Source: Myroides fluvii
Lineage (GTDB): Bacteria > Bacteroidota > Bacteroidia > Flavobacteriales > Flavobacteriaceae
Reading direction: 5' to 3'
Assembly: GCF_009792295.1 (NCBI RefSeq)
Contig: NZ_CP039934.1
Location: forward strand, 2,190,501-2,254,500
Length of the DNA: 64,000 bases
Part shown: one piece after another, positions 41,210-51,400 of the stretch
How the letters are laid out: every line of letters begins with the position of its first letter
How positions within the stretch are numbered: position 1 is the first letter of the stretch
Position numbers and translations under genes: made by a program
Notes under the pieces: generated by a model
The model's database searches: none
Told to the model about the DNA's origin: nothing
What the model saw: the letters and a program-made list of their open reading frames with translations, nothing else

Positions 41210-41346
41210 AATCGTATTGTTTTTAGGTTGAGGGCAAAGTAAATATAACTTAAAATTAACATAAAATAAATCTTTTGATGGAGAAATTTTAAAATATTAT
41301 TTATACTAAGAAAATGTAGGTAATTTTGTCACTTAAATTATCTAGG

Positions 41347-43545
41347 GTGCAAACGACAATTACATTAATTACTCCGCCTTTTACGCAGCTGAATACGCCA
41401 TATCCAGCAACTGCTTATATCACAGGTTTCTTGAATACATTATCCATTTCGAGTTACCAAAGTGATTTGGGGATTGAAGTTATTTTACAGCTATTCAGCA
41501 AAAGAGGATTGACTCGTTTGTTTGATCATATTCACACCGTTGTAGAAGAGGTCAATGCCAATACGCATCGAATGTTAGCCCTAGAGACGGAATATATCGC
41601 TACAATAGAGGCTGTGATTAAATTTTTACAGGGAAAAAACCCAACCTTTGCCCATACGATTATCAAAGAAGATTTTTTGCCAAGAGCGTCTCGATTCGAA
41701 GAATTAGAAGAATTGGAGTGGGCGTTTGGTTCTATGGGAATTCAAGATCAAGCCAAACATTTAGCAACCTTATATTTAGAGGATATTGCAGATTTAATTG
41801 TCGATACAGTGGATCCTCATTTTGGATTTAGTCGCTATGCAGAGCGTTTAGGTCGATCCGCTCATACGTTTGATGAATTGTATGAATCACTACAACAACC
41901 CTTGACGTTTATTGATGAATTGACGATTGAGCTCTTGACAACAATTATAGCTAAATCTAACCCGAAGATTGTCGGATTTTCAGTGCCCTTTCCCGGAAAT
42001 TTATACAGTGCTTTTCGCTGTGCACAATGGATCAAACAAAATCACCCCGAGGTAAAAGTAACTATGGGAGGAGGGTATCCCAATACTGAACTGCGCTCTT
42101 TATCGGATGTGCGGGTATTTGAGTTCTTTGATTTTATTACGCTAGATGATGGAGAAGCTCCGTTGGAGAACTTAATTTTGTACGTGGAAGGAAAATTGAC
42201 GCAGGCGGAATTGAAACGCACGTTTGTTTGTAAGGAGAATCAAGTGGTGTATATCAACAATCCCTTGAAACGAGACTATAAACAAGCAGAAGTAGGAACA
42301 CCCGACTATTCGAGCTTAAAACTCAATGATTATATATCCGTTATTGAGGTGGTAAACCCGATGCACCGGATGTGGAGTGATGGTCGTTGGAATAAATTGA
42401 CGATGGCCCATGGTTGTTATTGGGGAAAATGTACGTTTTGTGATATTAGCTTAGATTATATCAAAGTATATGAACCCGTTGCGGCTAAGTTAATTGTTGA
42501 TCGAATGGAAACTTTAATTGAGCAGACGGGAGAAACGGGATTCCATTTTGTCGATGAAGCAGCACCTCCAGCTTTGATGCGAGAAGTAGCTTTGGAAATT
42601 ATTCGCAGAAAAATTACCGTATCCTGGTGGACCAATATACGCTTTGAGAAAAGCTTTACGCGGGATTTGTGTTTGTTGTTAAAAGCTTCGGGATGTATTG
42701 CGGTATCAGGGGGATTGGAAGTAGCTTCTGACCGTTTACTCAAACTAATTGAAAAAGGTGTAACGGTAGAGCAGGTAGCCCGTGTCAATCGAAATTTTAC
42801 CGCAGCAGGGATTTTAGTCCACGCCTATTTAATGTATGGTTTCCCTACTCAAACGGCTCAAGAAACCATTGACAGCTTAGAAATGGTACGCCAATTATTT
42901 GAAGCAGGTATTATGCAATCGGGCTTTTGGCATCAATTTGCTATGACAGCTCATTCTCCAGTGGGAATGAATCCAGAGGAGTATAAGGTCATTGCACAAA
43001 AACAAGAAAATAGTGCTTTTGCGAATAATGATGTGCCCCATGTAGAAATGAATGGTGCCATTCACGATAAGTTTTCTTTTGGTTTAAAGAAATCCTTATT
43101 TAACTATATGCATGGCATGTGTTTGGATTGGCCGCTGAACGAATGGTTTGATTTTAAAGTGCCCCGTACATCGGTTCAACCTGATTATATTGCTTCTTGT
43201 TTAGAAAACGAACTTCTACCAACGTATAGAGGCAATCAAAAGATTGTATGGTTGGGTACTTATCCTTATAAAGAATATTTCGAGAAAAAGAAAAAAGGAA
43301 GTGTTTTTGAAATGGTCAACCTTATTTTCTATACCAAGAACGATACCATTACTATTGGTTTGGATCGAGGGGAAGGGGAATGGTTTGCTCACTTTATCGA
43401 AGAATTAAAAGGCAGTACCACACAAACCAAAACCTATCAAGAGATGAAAACGAGTTTTGAAACGGCTTGTCCAACTGACTTTGAACTGTTTTGGTATTCA
43501 AAGCCAGTGCAACAATTGCGCGAAATGGCTTTACTTGTCGTGTAA
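41347..43545 (+). CDS. B12-binding domain radical SAM protein
   Basis: 732 aa from GTG 41347; TTG 41326 would add seven residues. GTG is preferred because VQTTITLITPPFTQLNTPYPATAY then starts right at the first strand of the cobalamin-binding-like domain and because TAATTTTG (41321-41328), a -7-like box, overlaps the TTG. The B12-like domain (about 1-260; IVGFSVPFPGNLYSAF, VTMGGGYPNTEL) is followed by a radical SAM domain with HGCYWGKCTFCDIS. The cysteines are spaced C-x4-C-x2-C, not the usual C-x3-C. Product unknown; similar proteins act as methyltransferases or in RiPP maturation. Confidence 0.88.
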   Translation: MQTTITLITPPFTQLNTPYPATAYITGFLNTLSISSYQSDLGIEVILQLFSKRGLTRLFDHIHTVVEEVNANTHRMLALETEYIATIEAVIKFLQGKNPTFAHTIIKEDFLPRASRFEELEELEWAFGSMGIQDQAKHLATLYLEDIADLIVDTVDPHFGFSRYAERLGRSAHTFDELYESLQQPLTFIDELTIELLTTIIAKSNPKIVGFSVPFPGNLYSAFRCAQWIKQNHPEVKVTMGGGYPNTELRSLSDVRVFEFFDFITLDDGEAPLENLILYVEGKLTQAELKRTFVCKENQVVYINNPLKRDYKQAEVGTPDYSSLKLNDYISVIEVVNPMHRMWSDGRWNKLTMAHGCYWGKCTFCDISLDYIKVYEPVAAKLIVDRMETLIEQTGETGFHFVDEAAPPALMREVALEIIRRKITVSWWTNIRFEKSFTRDLCLLLKASGCIAVSGGLEVASDRLLKLIEKGVTVEQVARVNRNFTAAGILVHAYLMYGFPTQTAQETIDSLEMVRQLFEAGIMQSGFWHQFAMTAHSPVGMNPEEYKVIAQKQENSAFANNDVPHVEMNGAIHDKFSFGLKKSLFNYMHGMCLDWPLNEWFDFKVPRTSVQPDYIASCLENELLPTYRGNQKIVWLGTYPYKEYFEKKKKGSVFEMVNLIFYTKNDTITIGLDRGEGEWFAHFIEELKGSTTQTKTYQEMKTSFETACPTDFELFWYSKPVQQLREMALLVV

Positions 43546-43549
43546 GGAA

Positions 43550-43894
43550 TTAATTGGAAGATTGTTTTTTTTCAAATTGATATAAGCGTATCTCAGTATA
43601 GATGATTACCAAAAATGAACCTGCACCAATGAGTGTCATTTCTGTTCGTTGATAATAGATATGGGGAAGAACAGCAAAGTAGAACAGCAAGTTGATAACC
43701 AAAATAAGGGTACCTAAAATGAGCATTAAGCTGCCACTTAGTTTTTGAGAAAAATCCCAGTTTTCTTGATTCTTCATACTTCGCGGAGTTCGATAGCCTA
43801 CTGGACCAATGTTTTTACATAGCGGAATAAGAAAGCCAATAAGAATAAAGATGACAGGCAATAAAAAACAATGGAAAAGTGCGTTGTCTGACAT
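43550..43894 (-). CDS. SdpI family membrane protein
   Basis: 114 aa. Three hydrophobic segments (CFLLPVIFILIGFLIPL, LMLILGTLILVINLLFYFAVL and MTLIGAGSFLVIIYTEIRLY) with the loop GYRTPRSMKNQENWDFSQKLSG between the first two; this loop motif (G-x-R-T/S-x-x-S/A-x-x-x-x-x-x-W-x-x-A/S-x-x) identifies the SdpI/YhfL family. In Bacillus SdpI is an immunity protein and signalling partner. It is the last gene of a four-gene minus-strand operon behind DUF2089, YIP1-like and hydrolase genes. Confidence 0.85.
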   Translation of the reverse strand: MSDNALFHCFLLPVIFILIGFLIPLCKNIGPVGYRTPRSMKNQENWDFSQKLSGSLMLILGTLILVINLLFYFAVLPHIYYQRTEMTLIGAGSFLVIIYTEIRLYQFEKKQSSN

Positions 43895-43904
43895 AAGAAA
43901 TGGA

Positions 43905-44843
43905 TTAAGGAGTTACGATAAAGGTGGCAATTGTTGAAGCGAGTTCTGGATGTAATGGAAAGGTTGGATCACTATAACTTTTCAGATTATCTTCGTCTTT
44001 TTCTATGTGTTTTAATACGTGATTCATGTTTTTTAGCGTGATGCGTTCGGCGTTCGGATTCGCCTGACTCAATAGGTCTCCTTGTGTTGTTAACACTTGT
44101 AAATCTTTATCACCATCGATAATTAATGTCGGTTGTTTAGTCTTTTTAATTTCTATACTTGGGTTGTATTGCATCCAAGAAATTAAGTAGGGCTGTACAC
44201 TAGGGCGGTATAAGGCCTGAAGCATAGGAGGAACGTCTTCTGTCGTTTGTCCCTTTTTTAAAGAAGCATTGATTTCCAGTACTTTATTTCCTAAAGCAGG
44301 TAATTGGTTGCTTACTTGTTCATAGATAATTTGATCTGCTGCCAAACCAGGGCCTTGCAAGGCTACGTATTTTTTTACTTTACTTGATGTATTGGCTAAG
44401 ATATTTGCAACTAAAGCACCTTCACTATGACCTACTAAAGTAATCCTAGGATATGTAGTAGCAAAATGATTGACAAGTAAGGCTAAATCATTCACACCAT
44501 CTTCGAAGCGCCCCTCTTCTTCTTTCATGGGATGATTCTGTTTTAATTGGGTAATGAATCGCTTGTCATAGGTGAAAACGGCAATATTTTTTTCAGCTAA
44601 GGCCGTGGCTAACATTTTATAGGAATTGCCTCTTAGGCCCGCAAAACTATTTCCATTTCGATTGGTTGGACCTGAACCAGGAACGATAATAACGAGATTG
44701 TCGTTCTTACTAGCTGTAGTATATAAATCGCCTATTAATTGAGAGTCAATTGTTATTTCTTGGATGGTAGGTGCTTGGGCAAACCCTAATACGGCACACA
44801 ACGCCATTAATAAGTAGATAAAGAAGTGTATAAATGCTTTCAT
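43905..44843 (-). CDS. Secreted alpha/beta hydrolase
   Basis: 312 aa. Signal peptide MKAFIHFFIYLLMALCAVLGFAQA. The nucleophile elbow is LVGHSEGA (S140), the oxyanion region VIIVPGSGPTNRNGN (50-64), the acid D in IDGDKDLQV and the histidine in LKNMNHVLKH. Architecture resembles periplasmic YbbA/serine aminopeptidase-like esterases, so a substrate such as an ester or peptide is likely. It is encoded two bases after the YIP1-like gene (in transcription order) and ahead of the sdpI-like gene. Confidence 0.88.
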   Translation of the reverse strand: MKAFIHFFIYLLMALCAVLGFAQAPTIQEITIDSQLIGDLYTTASKNDNLVIIVPGSGPTNRNGNSFAGLRGNSYKMLATALAEKNIAVFTYDKRFITQLKQNHPMKEEEGRFEDGVNDLALLVNHFATTYPRITLVGHSEGALVANILANTSSKVKKYVALQGPGLAADQIIYEQVSNQLPALGNKVLEINASLKKGQTTEDVPPMLQALYRPSVQPYLISWMQYNPSIEIKKTKQPTLIIDGDKDLQVLTTQGDLLSQANPNAERITLKNMNHVLKHIEKDEDNLKSYSDPTFPLHPELASTIATFIVTP

Positions 44844-44844
44844 A

Positions 44845-45426
44845 TTAATATAAGTTGGTTAATAGGCGGGTGAGAAAGTCAATGAAGAGTATAAGAATTA
44901 CAAAAATTATGATGTGTGATGTTTTTTTAAGATGGGTTGCTGTTTTGAAACCTTGATAAATATAGTATCCAAAGATAATGAGGGATAATAATACAAGAAA
45001 TCCAAATACAGTAAGTAGAATGATATCTATGAATTGATTTGCCATTTCATCGGGATTGGAAATTGAATCAAGGATTACTTTCGTTTTTTTCGTGATAAAA
45101 CTGTTGATATCCCCTATAATAAAGAGGTATAACGGAATTCGCGCAATCAGTACAGTATTTAGAATATCGATGAATCTTGTTTTTGCATTAATCATCTTTC
45201 CAAAAATAAACAAAGCAAGTACCATCGTTATGGTGGTAATAATAAAATCTGCTATATTTTGCACAAAAGGAGGATTTTCCTCAGTGATGATAGCTTTCAA
45301 TAAGGCAATTACACGTGTAGTCGTCGTCAGTTGAATGATACAACTGATTAGACCTAAACTTAAACCAAACAAAAGTAATTGCTTCTCTTGAAAATAAGTA
45401 AAAGGTTTTAGAAAATAATTTTTCAT
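44845..45426 (-). CDS. YIP1-like membrane protein
   Basis: 193 aa. Five hydrophobic segments (LLLFGLSLGLISCIIQLTT, FIITTITMVLALFIFGKMI, DILNTVLIARIPLYLFIIGDI, IILLTVFGFLVLLSLIIFGYYIY and HIIIFVILILFIDFLTRLL). The pattern, with a central R-I-P loop and a cytoplasmic start KNYFLKPFTYF, matches bacterial YIP1-family proteins of unknown role. It lies between the DUF2089 regulator and the secreted hydrolase and is probably co-regulated with them. Confidence 0.72.
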   Translation of the reverse strand: MKNYFLKPFTYFQEKQLLLFGLSLGLISCIIQLTTTTRVIALLKAIITEENPPFVQNIADFIITTITMVLALFIFGKMINAKTRFIDILNTVLIARIPLYLFIIGDINSFITKKTKVILDSISNPDEMANQFIDIILLTVFGFLVLLSLIIFGYYIYQGFKTATHLKKTSHIIIFVILILFIDFLTRLLTNLY

Positions 45427-45450
45427 AAAGGCTGTTGTGTTATCGGTTAG

Positions 45451-45732
45451 TTATAGATTTTGTAGTTTTTTAATGTGCTCAATCATATCATCCAGTTTAT
45501 TTCGAACTGTAGGATAACTAATGTTCATCTGTTGTGCCATTTGTTTTAAACTTCCACTGTATAGAAAGAATTGTAGGACAAAATCTTGCTCCTCTTGTGT
45601 TAATTGAGAGAGCAAGGGCAGATTAAATTGGCCTCCTACAGTTGTTTCACAACTCTCACAGGCAAGTTGTGTCACGTGTAATTTGTTAATACAACTTGGA
45701 CAGTGCGTAGGTAATTTATGTTTTGTTTTCAA
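45451..45732 (-). CDS. DUF2089 zinc-ribbon/HTH transcription regulator
   Basis: 93 aa, starting at TTG 45732 (no ATG in the frame). CPSC (11-14) and CESC (25-28) make a zinc ribbon; the C-terminal half (LTQEEQDFVLQFFLYSGSLKQMAQQMNISYPTVRNKLDDMI) is a sigma-70 region 4-like helix-turn-helix with the typical S-Y-P-T-V-R-x-x-L-D ending. DUF2089 proteins are known as small regulators of membrane-protein operons. It heads the YIP1-hydrolase-SdpI operon and may control it and the second SdpI gene. Confidence 0.88.
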   Translation of the reverse strand: MKTKHKLPTHCPSCINKLHVTQLACESCETTVGGQFNLPLLSQLTQEEQDFVLQFFLYSGSLKQMAQQMNISYPTVRNKLDDMIEHIKKLQNL

Positions 45733-46023
45733 ATTGTTTAATTTTGTTTAAGTCAAATTTAATAAAATTTAATTTAAAATCAATATTTTTTATTGGAGGG
45801 AGGGGGAAATTTCTAACTATTGAGAATTTCTATAAAAAAGTGAAAAAACAAAAAAGCTAAAAAAAAAGAGGAAATCGGAGTGAAGTCTAGATTCATCGAA
45901 TACCAAAACGAATAGAAATTAAATAAGATAAAGAAGAAAGGGGAGGAGGGCTCAAATAGGCGGGTACTTTCTTTAAACAAATTTCACAAAAACTAACCAT
46001 CTCATCCTCTCACCACCCCACAA

Positions 46024-46061
46024 AAAAAAGGTATGAATTACAAGTAATCCATACCTTTTTT
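46024..46061. terminator. Bidirectional intrinsic terminator
   Basis: AAAAAAGGTATG (46024-46035) pairs with CATACCTTTTTT (46050-46061); inner arms ATTAC and GTAAT extend it with one mismatch. On the plus strand no gene precedes it; on the minus strand it would end transcripts from the SdpI gene at 46198-46533. Confidence 0.85.
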
Positions 46062-46092
46062 AAGTAAGTAAAATAATATTATTGATAAAAAA

Positions 46093-46176
46093 CCTCTTTC
46101 TTGTCTAATAGTAGTAGTGATTTAAAGCAAAGTAAATGTTATTCTGGCTGTAGTAATCGTTAGCACAAGAAAGAGG
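46093..46176 (-). ncRNA. Long hairpin downstream of second SdpI gene
   Basis: CCTCTTTCTTGT (46093-46104) and ACAAGAAAGAGG (46165-46176) are perfect 12-base complements, extended by CTAA/TTAG with one bulge, around about 60 bases. On the minus strand it starts 21 bases after the SdpI stop and ends in T6, so it may be a structured 3' UTR, a long-loop terminator or a small RNA. Confidence 0.35.
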
Positions 46177-46197
46177 AAGAAATAATAATAATTGAAA

Positions 46198-46533
46198 TTA
46201 TTTTTGAATAAGATTGTGATCTAATTTTTCTAATACAGTTTCTGTGTGGATAATCGTGTACAGCACACAAAAAATGCTAGCTGTAATCATAATTACCTGT
46301 AAGGTCTGCGCTACATAGTCAAATTGAGCTAACGTATAGTTCATACAAATCAAAAATAAACTAGCTGCAATTAACGATGAACTACTGGTGCGTTGTGCTA
46401 CGCGCCAATGTTTGTCATCTTTTAATGCATTGAGACTTCTATAACCTAGTAAGTGCACTTGTTTAAAGTGAAAAAGCAGATTAAAAAAACCTATTAGGCC
46501 TAGAATAATAGGAAATATATAGAGCATTGCCAT
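46198..46533 (-). CDS. SdpI-like membrane protein, second copy
   Basis: 111 aa from ATG 46533 (a TTG at 46578 would extend it by 15 residues; the shorter form matches the 114-aa paralogue). Three hydrophobic segments (LYIFPIILGLIGFFNLLF, SLIAASLFLICMNYTLA and LQVIMITASIFCVLYTII) and the diagnostic loop LGYRSLNALKDDKHWRVAQRTSSSS place it in the SdpI family. It differs clearly from the gene at 43550-43894. The two copies lie on either side of the DUF2089 operon. Confidence 0.8.
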   Translation of the reverse strand: MAMLYIFPIILGLIGFFNLLFHFKQVHLLGYRSLNALKDDKHWRVAQRTSSSSLIAASLFLICMNYTLAQFDYVAQTLQVIMITASIFCVLYTIIHTETVLEKLDHNLIQK

Positions 46534-46777
46534 TGTTGTTGTTTTTTGATTGGTTTTGGTATTTGCTAAAATAAACAAAAAATTAACTTAAACTTAATCG
46601 AAAGAACCAAAAGGGAAGAATTATTTGTTTTTTAATATTTTAAGTTATAATGGTTGTTTTGTCTTTTTGTTTTTGGTTAATAGTTGGTTTTATTGATATA
46701 TATTCAATAAAATAGAAGTGTGAATGATGTATTTATATTTGTTTGATGAGGGGTATATTTAAAAAACAATGAAAAAA

Positions 46778-46804
46778 AAAGCTCACTTTCAAGAAGTGAG
46801 CTTT
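46778..46804 (-). terminator. Intrinsic terminator after the efflux operon
   Basis: AAAGCTCACTT (46778-46788), loop TCAAG, AAGTGAGCTTT (46794-46804); on the minus strand followed by a nine-T run. Ends the five-gene operon. Confidence 0.88.
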
Positions 46805-46830
46805 AATATAACTATTTGGAAATAATTAAT

Positions 46831-47361
46831 TTACAATTTTAAAACTTGATCCATGAACTTTTCAACTTCCTCAGAGGCAAAGTCGACGCCACCAACAATA
46901 CGTTGAATCATATTGCCTTTTTTATCAAATATTACGGTTGTGGGGATAGAAGTCCCTAAGTAGGTGCTAGAAATAGTTGCCGCAGGAATATAAACAGGCA
47001 GATCTAAATTCCTTTTGTCCATAAAAGCTTTGGCTTTTTCGTAGTTTCCATCGATATCTACTAACAAAAAGACAACGTCTTTGTTTTTCATTTTCTCTTT
47101 TAATGCAAGGATGGAAGGCATTTCTTTGATACAAGGCGGACACCAAGTGGCCCAAAAATTGACAAAGACAACTTTACCCTGCAAAGCACTTAATGAAACC
47201 TTTTTACCCGTGCTATCTAAAAATACAGCATCTGTAGTTGTCGTATTTACAATAGGAGCCTTTTTTTGCTGTGCTTGCGTTATCGAACTATGTAGTAAGG
47301 CCATAGTAAGTATAAGTGTGAATGCGCTGACGCGGTGTTTGATTTTTTGTATAAACTGCAT
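46831..47361 (-). CDS. TlpA-like periplasmic thioredoxin
   Basis: 176 aa. Signal peptide MQFIQKIKHRVSAFTLILTMALLHSSITQA; redox motif NFWATWCPPCIKEMP with C74 and C77; cis-proline region GTSIPTTVIFDKKG. It would act as a periplasmic disulfide reductase. It is the last gene of the RND efflux operon, 10 bases after the adaptor gene, which suggests a role in protecting or maturing envelope proteins under the same stress, an inference. Confidence 0.9.
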   Translation of the reverse strand: MQFIQKIKHRVSAFTLILTMALLHSSITQAQQKKAPIVNTTTTDAVFLDSTGKKVSLSALQGKVVFVNFWATWCPPCIKEMPSILALKEKMKNKDVVFLLVDIDGNYEKAKAFMDKRNLDLPVYIPAATISSTYLGTSIPTTVIFDKKGNMIQRIVGGVDFASEEVEKFMDQVLKL

Positions 47362-47371
47362 AATCTTTTAT

Positions 47372-48451
47372 TTATTTTTTTGAGTTTTTCATTTCTTCGG
47401 ATGGTTTTTTAATAATCAAGTCAGCCTTGTTTAGGGCTCCAAAAACTTCAGTTAAAGTATCTAATTGTACGCCTAATTCTACTGGAATTCTCGATAATTG
47501 GTCGCCGTTTTGGGTGAGTACAAAATTTCCAGATTGAGTAGTGAGAATACTTTTGGTCTCAATCCACAAGGAAGGTTGTTTGCGTTGTAACTCTAATTTT
47601 ACTTGTGCGTAATCTCCTCCTTGTAATTTTCCTTTGCTATTGTCTAGATCAAATTCTAAGGTTAAAGATCTATCGCGTTGATTGAGTACACCGGAAGTTC
47701 TTGAAAGTTGAGCAGTGAATTGCTCACCGGGATAAGCACTAATACTAAAGGTAGCTGTTGTTCCTTGTGGAATAGAGCCCGCGTGTTTTTCGGGAATAGC
47801 GATAGTTAAGCGCAATTGATTGTTTTGGGCCAGCTCAAAAATAGGAGAACTTCCATTATGACCAACCAATGAACCATTGGATACATTGCGTTGGGTGATA
47901 ATGCCATCAAAAGGAGCTACAATGCGCAAATAGTCTTGTAATTGCTTGGCTTGGGCAGTACTTGCTTTGGCTGATTCATAAGCGGATTTTGCACTATTCA
48001 TCATACTTTGAGCACGCTCGAGCTCTACTTGAGCGACTGCTCCTGTTGTGTGTGATGCTTCTAGTAAACGCTCGTATACTTGTTTAGCTAATAGATAGTC
48101 GCTATGTACTTTATCTTGAATAGATTGATCAGAAAGTGCACGTTGATTCATCTCAGGAGCTTCCAATAGCGCAAGTAATTGTCCTTTTTTGACGTAATCA
48201 CCGCGATCGACGTATAGGTGTTTGATGAAACCTGAAACTTTAGCGTATAAAGCTACTTGTTCGTATGGTTTGATTTCACCAGGCACTGTAATGGAGTAGG
48301 TGGGGTTTAGTTCTTGTAAGGCTACTGTGCTTAAGTCTAGTGCAACGGTTTGTTTGGTCTGCGTTTTTTCTGTTGGATTATTATCCTTGCAAGCGGTAAA
48401 AAATAAGGCGCAACTCAGTAGTGCAAGGGATAAAGTGGTATATCGTTTCAT
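47372..48451 (-). CDS. RND efflux periplasmic adaptor, lipoprotein
   Basis: 359 aa. Lipoprotein signal MKRYTTLSLALLSCALFFTAC (cysteine 21). The HlyD/AcrA-like layout is clear: lipoyl half-motif KVSGFIKHLYVDRGDYVKKGQLLALL (about 69-94), coiled coil about 100-165, second lipoyl half RIVAPFDGIITQRNVSNGSLV (about 172-192), beta-barrel with ISAYPGEQFTAQLSRTSG and a C-terminal membrane-proximal domain. It connects the RND pump to the TolC-like channel encoded upstream in the operon. Confidence 0.92.
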   Translation of the reverse strand: MKRYTTLSLALLSCALFFTACKDNNPTEKTQTKQTVALDLSTVALQELNPTYSITVPGEIKPYEQVALYAKVSGFIKHLYVDRGDYVKKGQLLALLEAPEMNQRALSDQSIQDKVHSDYLLAKQVYERLLEASHTTGAVAQVELERAQSMMNSAKSAYESAKASTAQAKQLQDYLRIVAPFDGIITQRNVSNGSLVGHNGSSPIFELAQNNQLRLTIAIPEKHAGSIPQGTTATFSISAYPGEQFTAQLSRTSGVLNQRDRSLTLEFDLDNSKGKLQGGDYAQVKLELQRKQPSLWIETKSILTTQSGNFVLTQNGDQLSRIPVELGVQLDTLTEVFGALNKADLIIKKPSEEMKNSKK

Positions 48452-48474
48452 ATTTGTACTATTAAAAATAAATA

Positions 48475-51400
48475 TTAAAGGGGGTCAGCGGTGTGAAATT
48501 TACTTTTAGGATCATCTGGATCTAAAGAAGGACCAATTAAGGTTGCTTTTTGCATCGTTGAGGTAAATAAATGAGGGAGAAGTAATAAGATGGTAACAGT
48601 CGAAGCCAAAAGACCTCCAATTACAGCTTGACCTAATGGAGCTACTTGTTCTCCACCATCACCTAAACCTAAAGACATGGGCAACATTCCTGCTACCATG
48701 GCTGCTGCCGTCATTAATACCGGGCGCAGACGTGAAGAAGCCGCTAAGCGAGCCGCATTAACTGTGCGCAACTGCATTTCTTTTCGATAGTACTCCGCTT
48801 GATTAATTAAGAGGACAGCGTTGGAAACCGAAACTCCAATAGACATGATAATACCCATATACGATTGTAGATTTAAGGTGCTACCGCTGATGAAAAGTAA
48901 AATTAAACTTCCTGCAATTACTGCAGGTAAGACAGATAGAATTACTAAAGGTAATCGGAAGGATTGATAGTAGGCTGATAACATCAAGTAGATTGTAATG
49001 ACAGCTACCCCTAGTCCAATCAACAAATTACCTAGTGTTTCATCTAGTAGATTTAATGTGCCCTCTGTCCATACAATTGTTCCTCTTGGGGGCTCTCCCA
49101 CATTGGCAATTGCTTTTTTGACTGCTTTCGAAGCCGTCCCTAAATCCTTATCGTGAATGTTTGCAATAACGGTAACATATCGATTGGGGCCTTTTCGATT
49201 GACTTGTGCTGCTTCATTTACTAGCTTAATATGGGCAACATCTTCCAAAATTGGACGTAAACTTCCCTTTTTTAAGGGAATCGCTTTTAGTTTCTCCGCA
49301 CTGTCAATGGTTCCTTCCGGGATTTGAACTTGTACCTGGAAAACTAATCCTGAATTGGGATCAACCCATAAATTTTTATCCGTATAACGCGTAGAGGAAG
49401 TTGCAGTAGCTAAACTTCGAGTAACATCACTCATGGTTAAACCGAATTGACCTAATAAATCGCGGTTTACCTCAATTTGCATGGTTGGATAATTCAAAGG
49501 CTCGGCAATTCGAATATCGCGTAAGTAAGGAATTGCTCTCAGTTCCTGTTCGATTTTTTTTGCGTGATTTTCCGCCATTTTAATTTGCCTTGCCGCAACC
49601 TTGACTTCTATCGGAGTCATGGCTCCTTGCCCCATGATTTTTTCAACCAACTCCATCGGTTCGAAATTAATGAGCACCTCTGGGCGATTTTTACTCACTT
49701 TAGCTCGAATCTGTTCTTTGAGTGCTGCAATTGATCCGGTGTAAATACTTTGATCAATAGCAACTTGTAACACTGCTTCATGTGAGGCATTGGTAAATAA
49801 GAAAATAGGGTTAATCGGTGTTCCTGATGGATGCATACCTACAAAAGAAGAGGTAATTGATATACCGTTTTCTGGTAGTACGGCTGTGATATCGCTAATG
49901 ATCTCTTTTACGATTTCTTCTGTTTTTTCAATTCGACTACCTTGAGGCGCTTCAATTCGAATTTGAAAATCGCCACTATTTGAAGCAGGCATAATGTCTG
50001 TTCCAATGAATTGAAGTAAAACGGCGATACAACCAACAGCAACGATTACATATCCAAAGAAAAGAGCTTTCGATCTTTTATGCCAATTGCGAATAACTTG
50101 AGTATAACGCAAGCGGAATTTTTCAAAGAATTTGCGCTGTCTCTTTGTTTTTTTGTCGTAAATCTCCAAGTGCTTGTTTTTCATCAACCAATTAGCTAAA
50201 ATCGGAACAAAGGTTTGAGAAGCTAAGAAAGAAAATATCATCGCAAAGGCTACTGCCATAGACAAAGGCATAAACATATCTTTGGGAATTCCCGTCATGA
50301 TAAAAGCAGGCGTTAGTACCGCTAAAATACAAAGGAGAATAAGTAATTTGGGAATTGAAATTTCCAAGAGTGCATCTAAAATGGCTTGGGCTTTTGATTT
50401 ACCCATCTCGAAGTGCTGGTGAATATTTTCAATGGTAACGGTGGCTTCATCGACGAGAATACCAATAGATAAAGCTAGACCACTTAATGTCATGATATTA
50501 ATGGTTTGACCCATAAAATACAACGCAGCAACAGCTGATAGAATAGCTACAGGTATGGTTAAAATCACAATAATAGCTCCGCGAGTATCTCCTAAAAATA
50601 AGAAAATCATCAAGCCTGTAAATAAAGCCCCTAGAATTCCTTCGTGAATTAAATTGCTCAAGGAACGCTCGATGTATTTAGATTGGTCAAATTCATAGCG
50701 AATGGAGACATCTTCTGGAAGGGTGTTCTCTAGCATTGGCAACGAGGCTTTTAAATTTTTTACTACGTCAATGGTCGAAGCATCCGCTTTTTTAATAATA
50801 GGCAAATACACCGAACGCGTGCCGTTAATCAGAGCATATCCCGTTGTTTGATCGGCGGCATCAATTACTTGCGCGACATCTTTTACATAGATGGTTCTAT
50901 TTTCTGTAGTTCGAATCGGAGTTTGTAGAAAAACTTCGGGGTTTGTCGCAATAGAGTTAATCGGAGCCATTAAATTTTGTTCGCCTATGCGAATATTTCC
51001 CGCTGGAGAAGGATGACTGTTTTTGGTGATTGCCAAGGTTATTTCTTCCGGTGTTAACCCATTGGCCTGCATCGCATGGGGATCAATATTGACAATGATA
51101 GACCTTACATTTCCTCCAAATGGAGCAGGAGCTGTCACACCGGGAATCTCAACAAACATTGGTCTAATCCTTGTTTGTACCATGGTTTGCAATTCGGTAA
51201 TCGTGCGCTGTGGACTTTCAAAAACGAGTTGCCCAACAGGAAGTGAACTACCGTCAAATCGAACAACCATAGGCGGAACAGCCCCGGGAGGTAAGAACCC
51301 CATTGCACGTGACACTTGGGTAGAAACTTCTCCTGCCGCTTGAGCCATATCCGTTCCCGGATAAAAAGATAATTTCATCAAGGTTAAACCTTGAACACTT

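Larger units (their letters stand above)
45733..46197. other. Gene-free region between the two SdpI loci
   Basis: 465 bases without a convincing coding region. 45733-45800 is the AT-rich promoter area of the DUF2089 operon. 45800-46020 is purine-rich (A/G runs such as GGAGGGAGGGGGAAA) then C/A-rich. A strong bidirectional hairpin lies at 46024-46061 and a long-range inverted repeat at 46093-46176. Both are listed separately. Confidence 0.6.
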
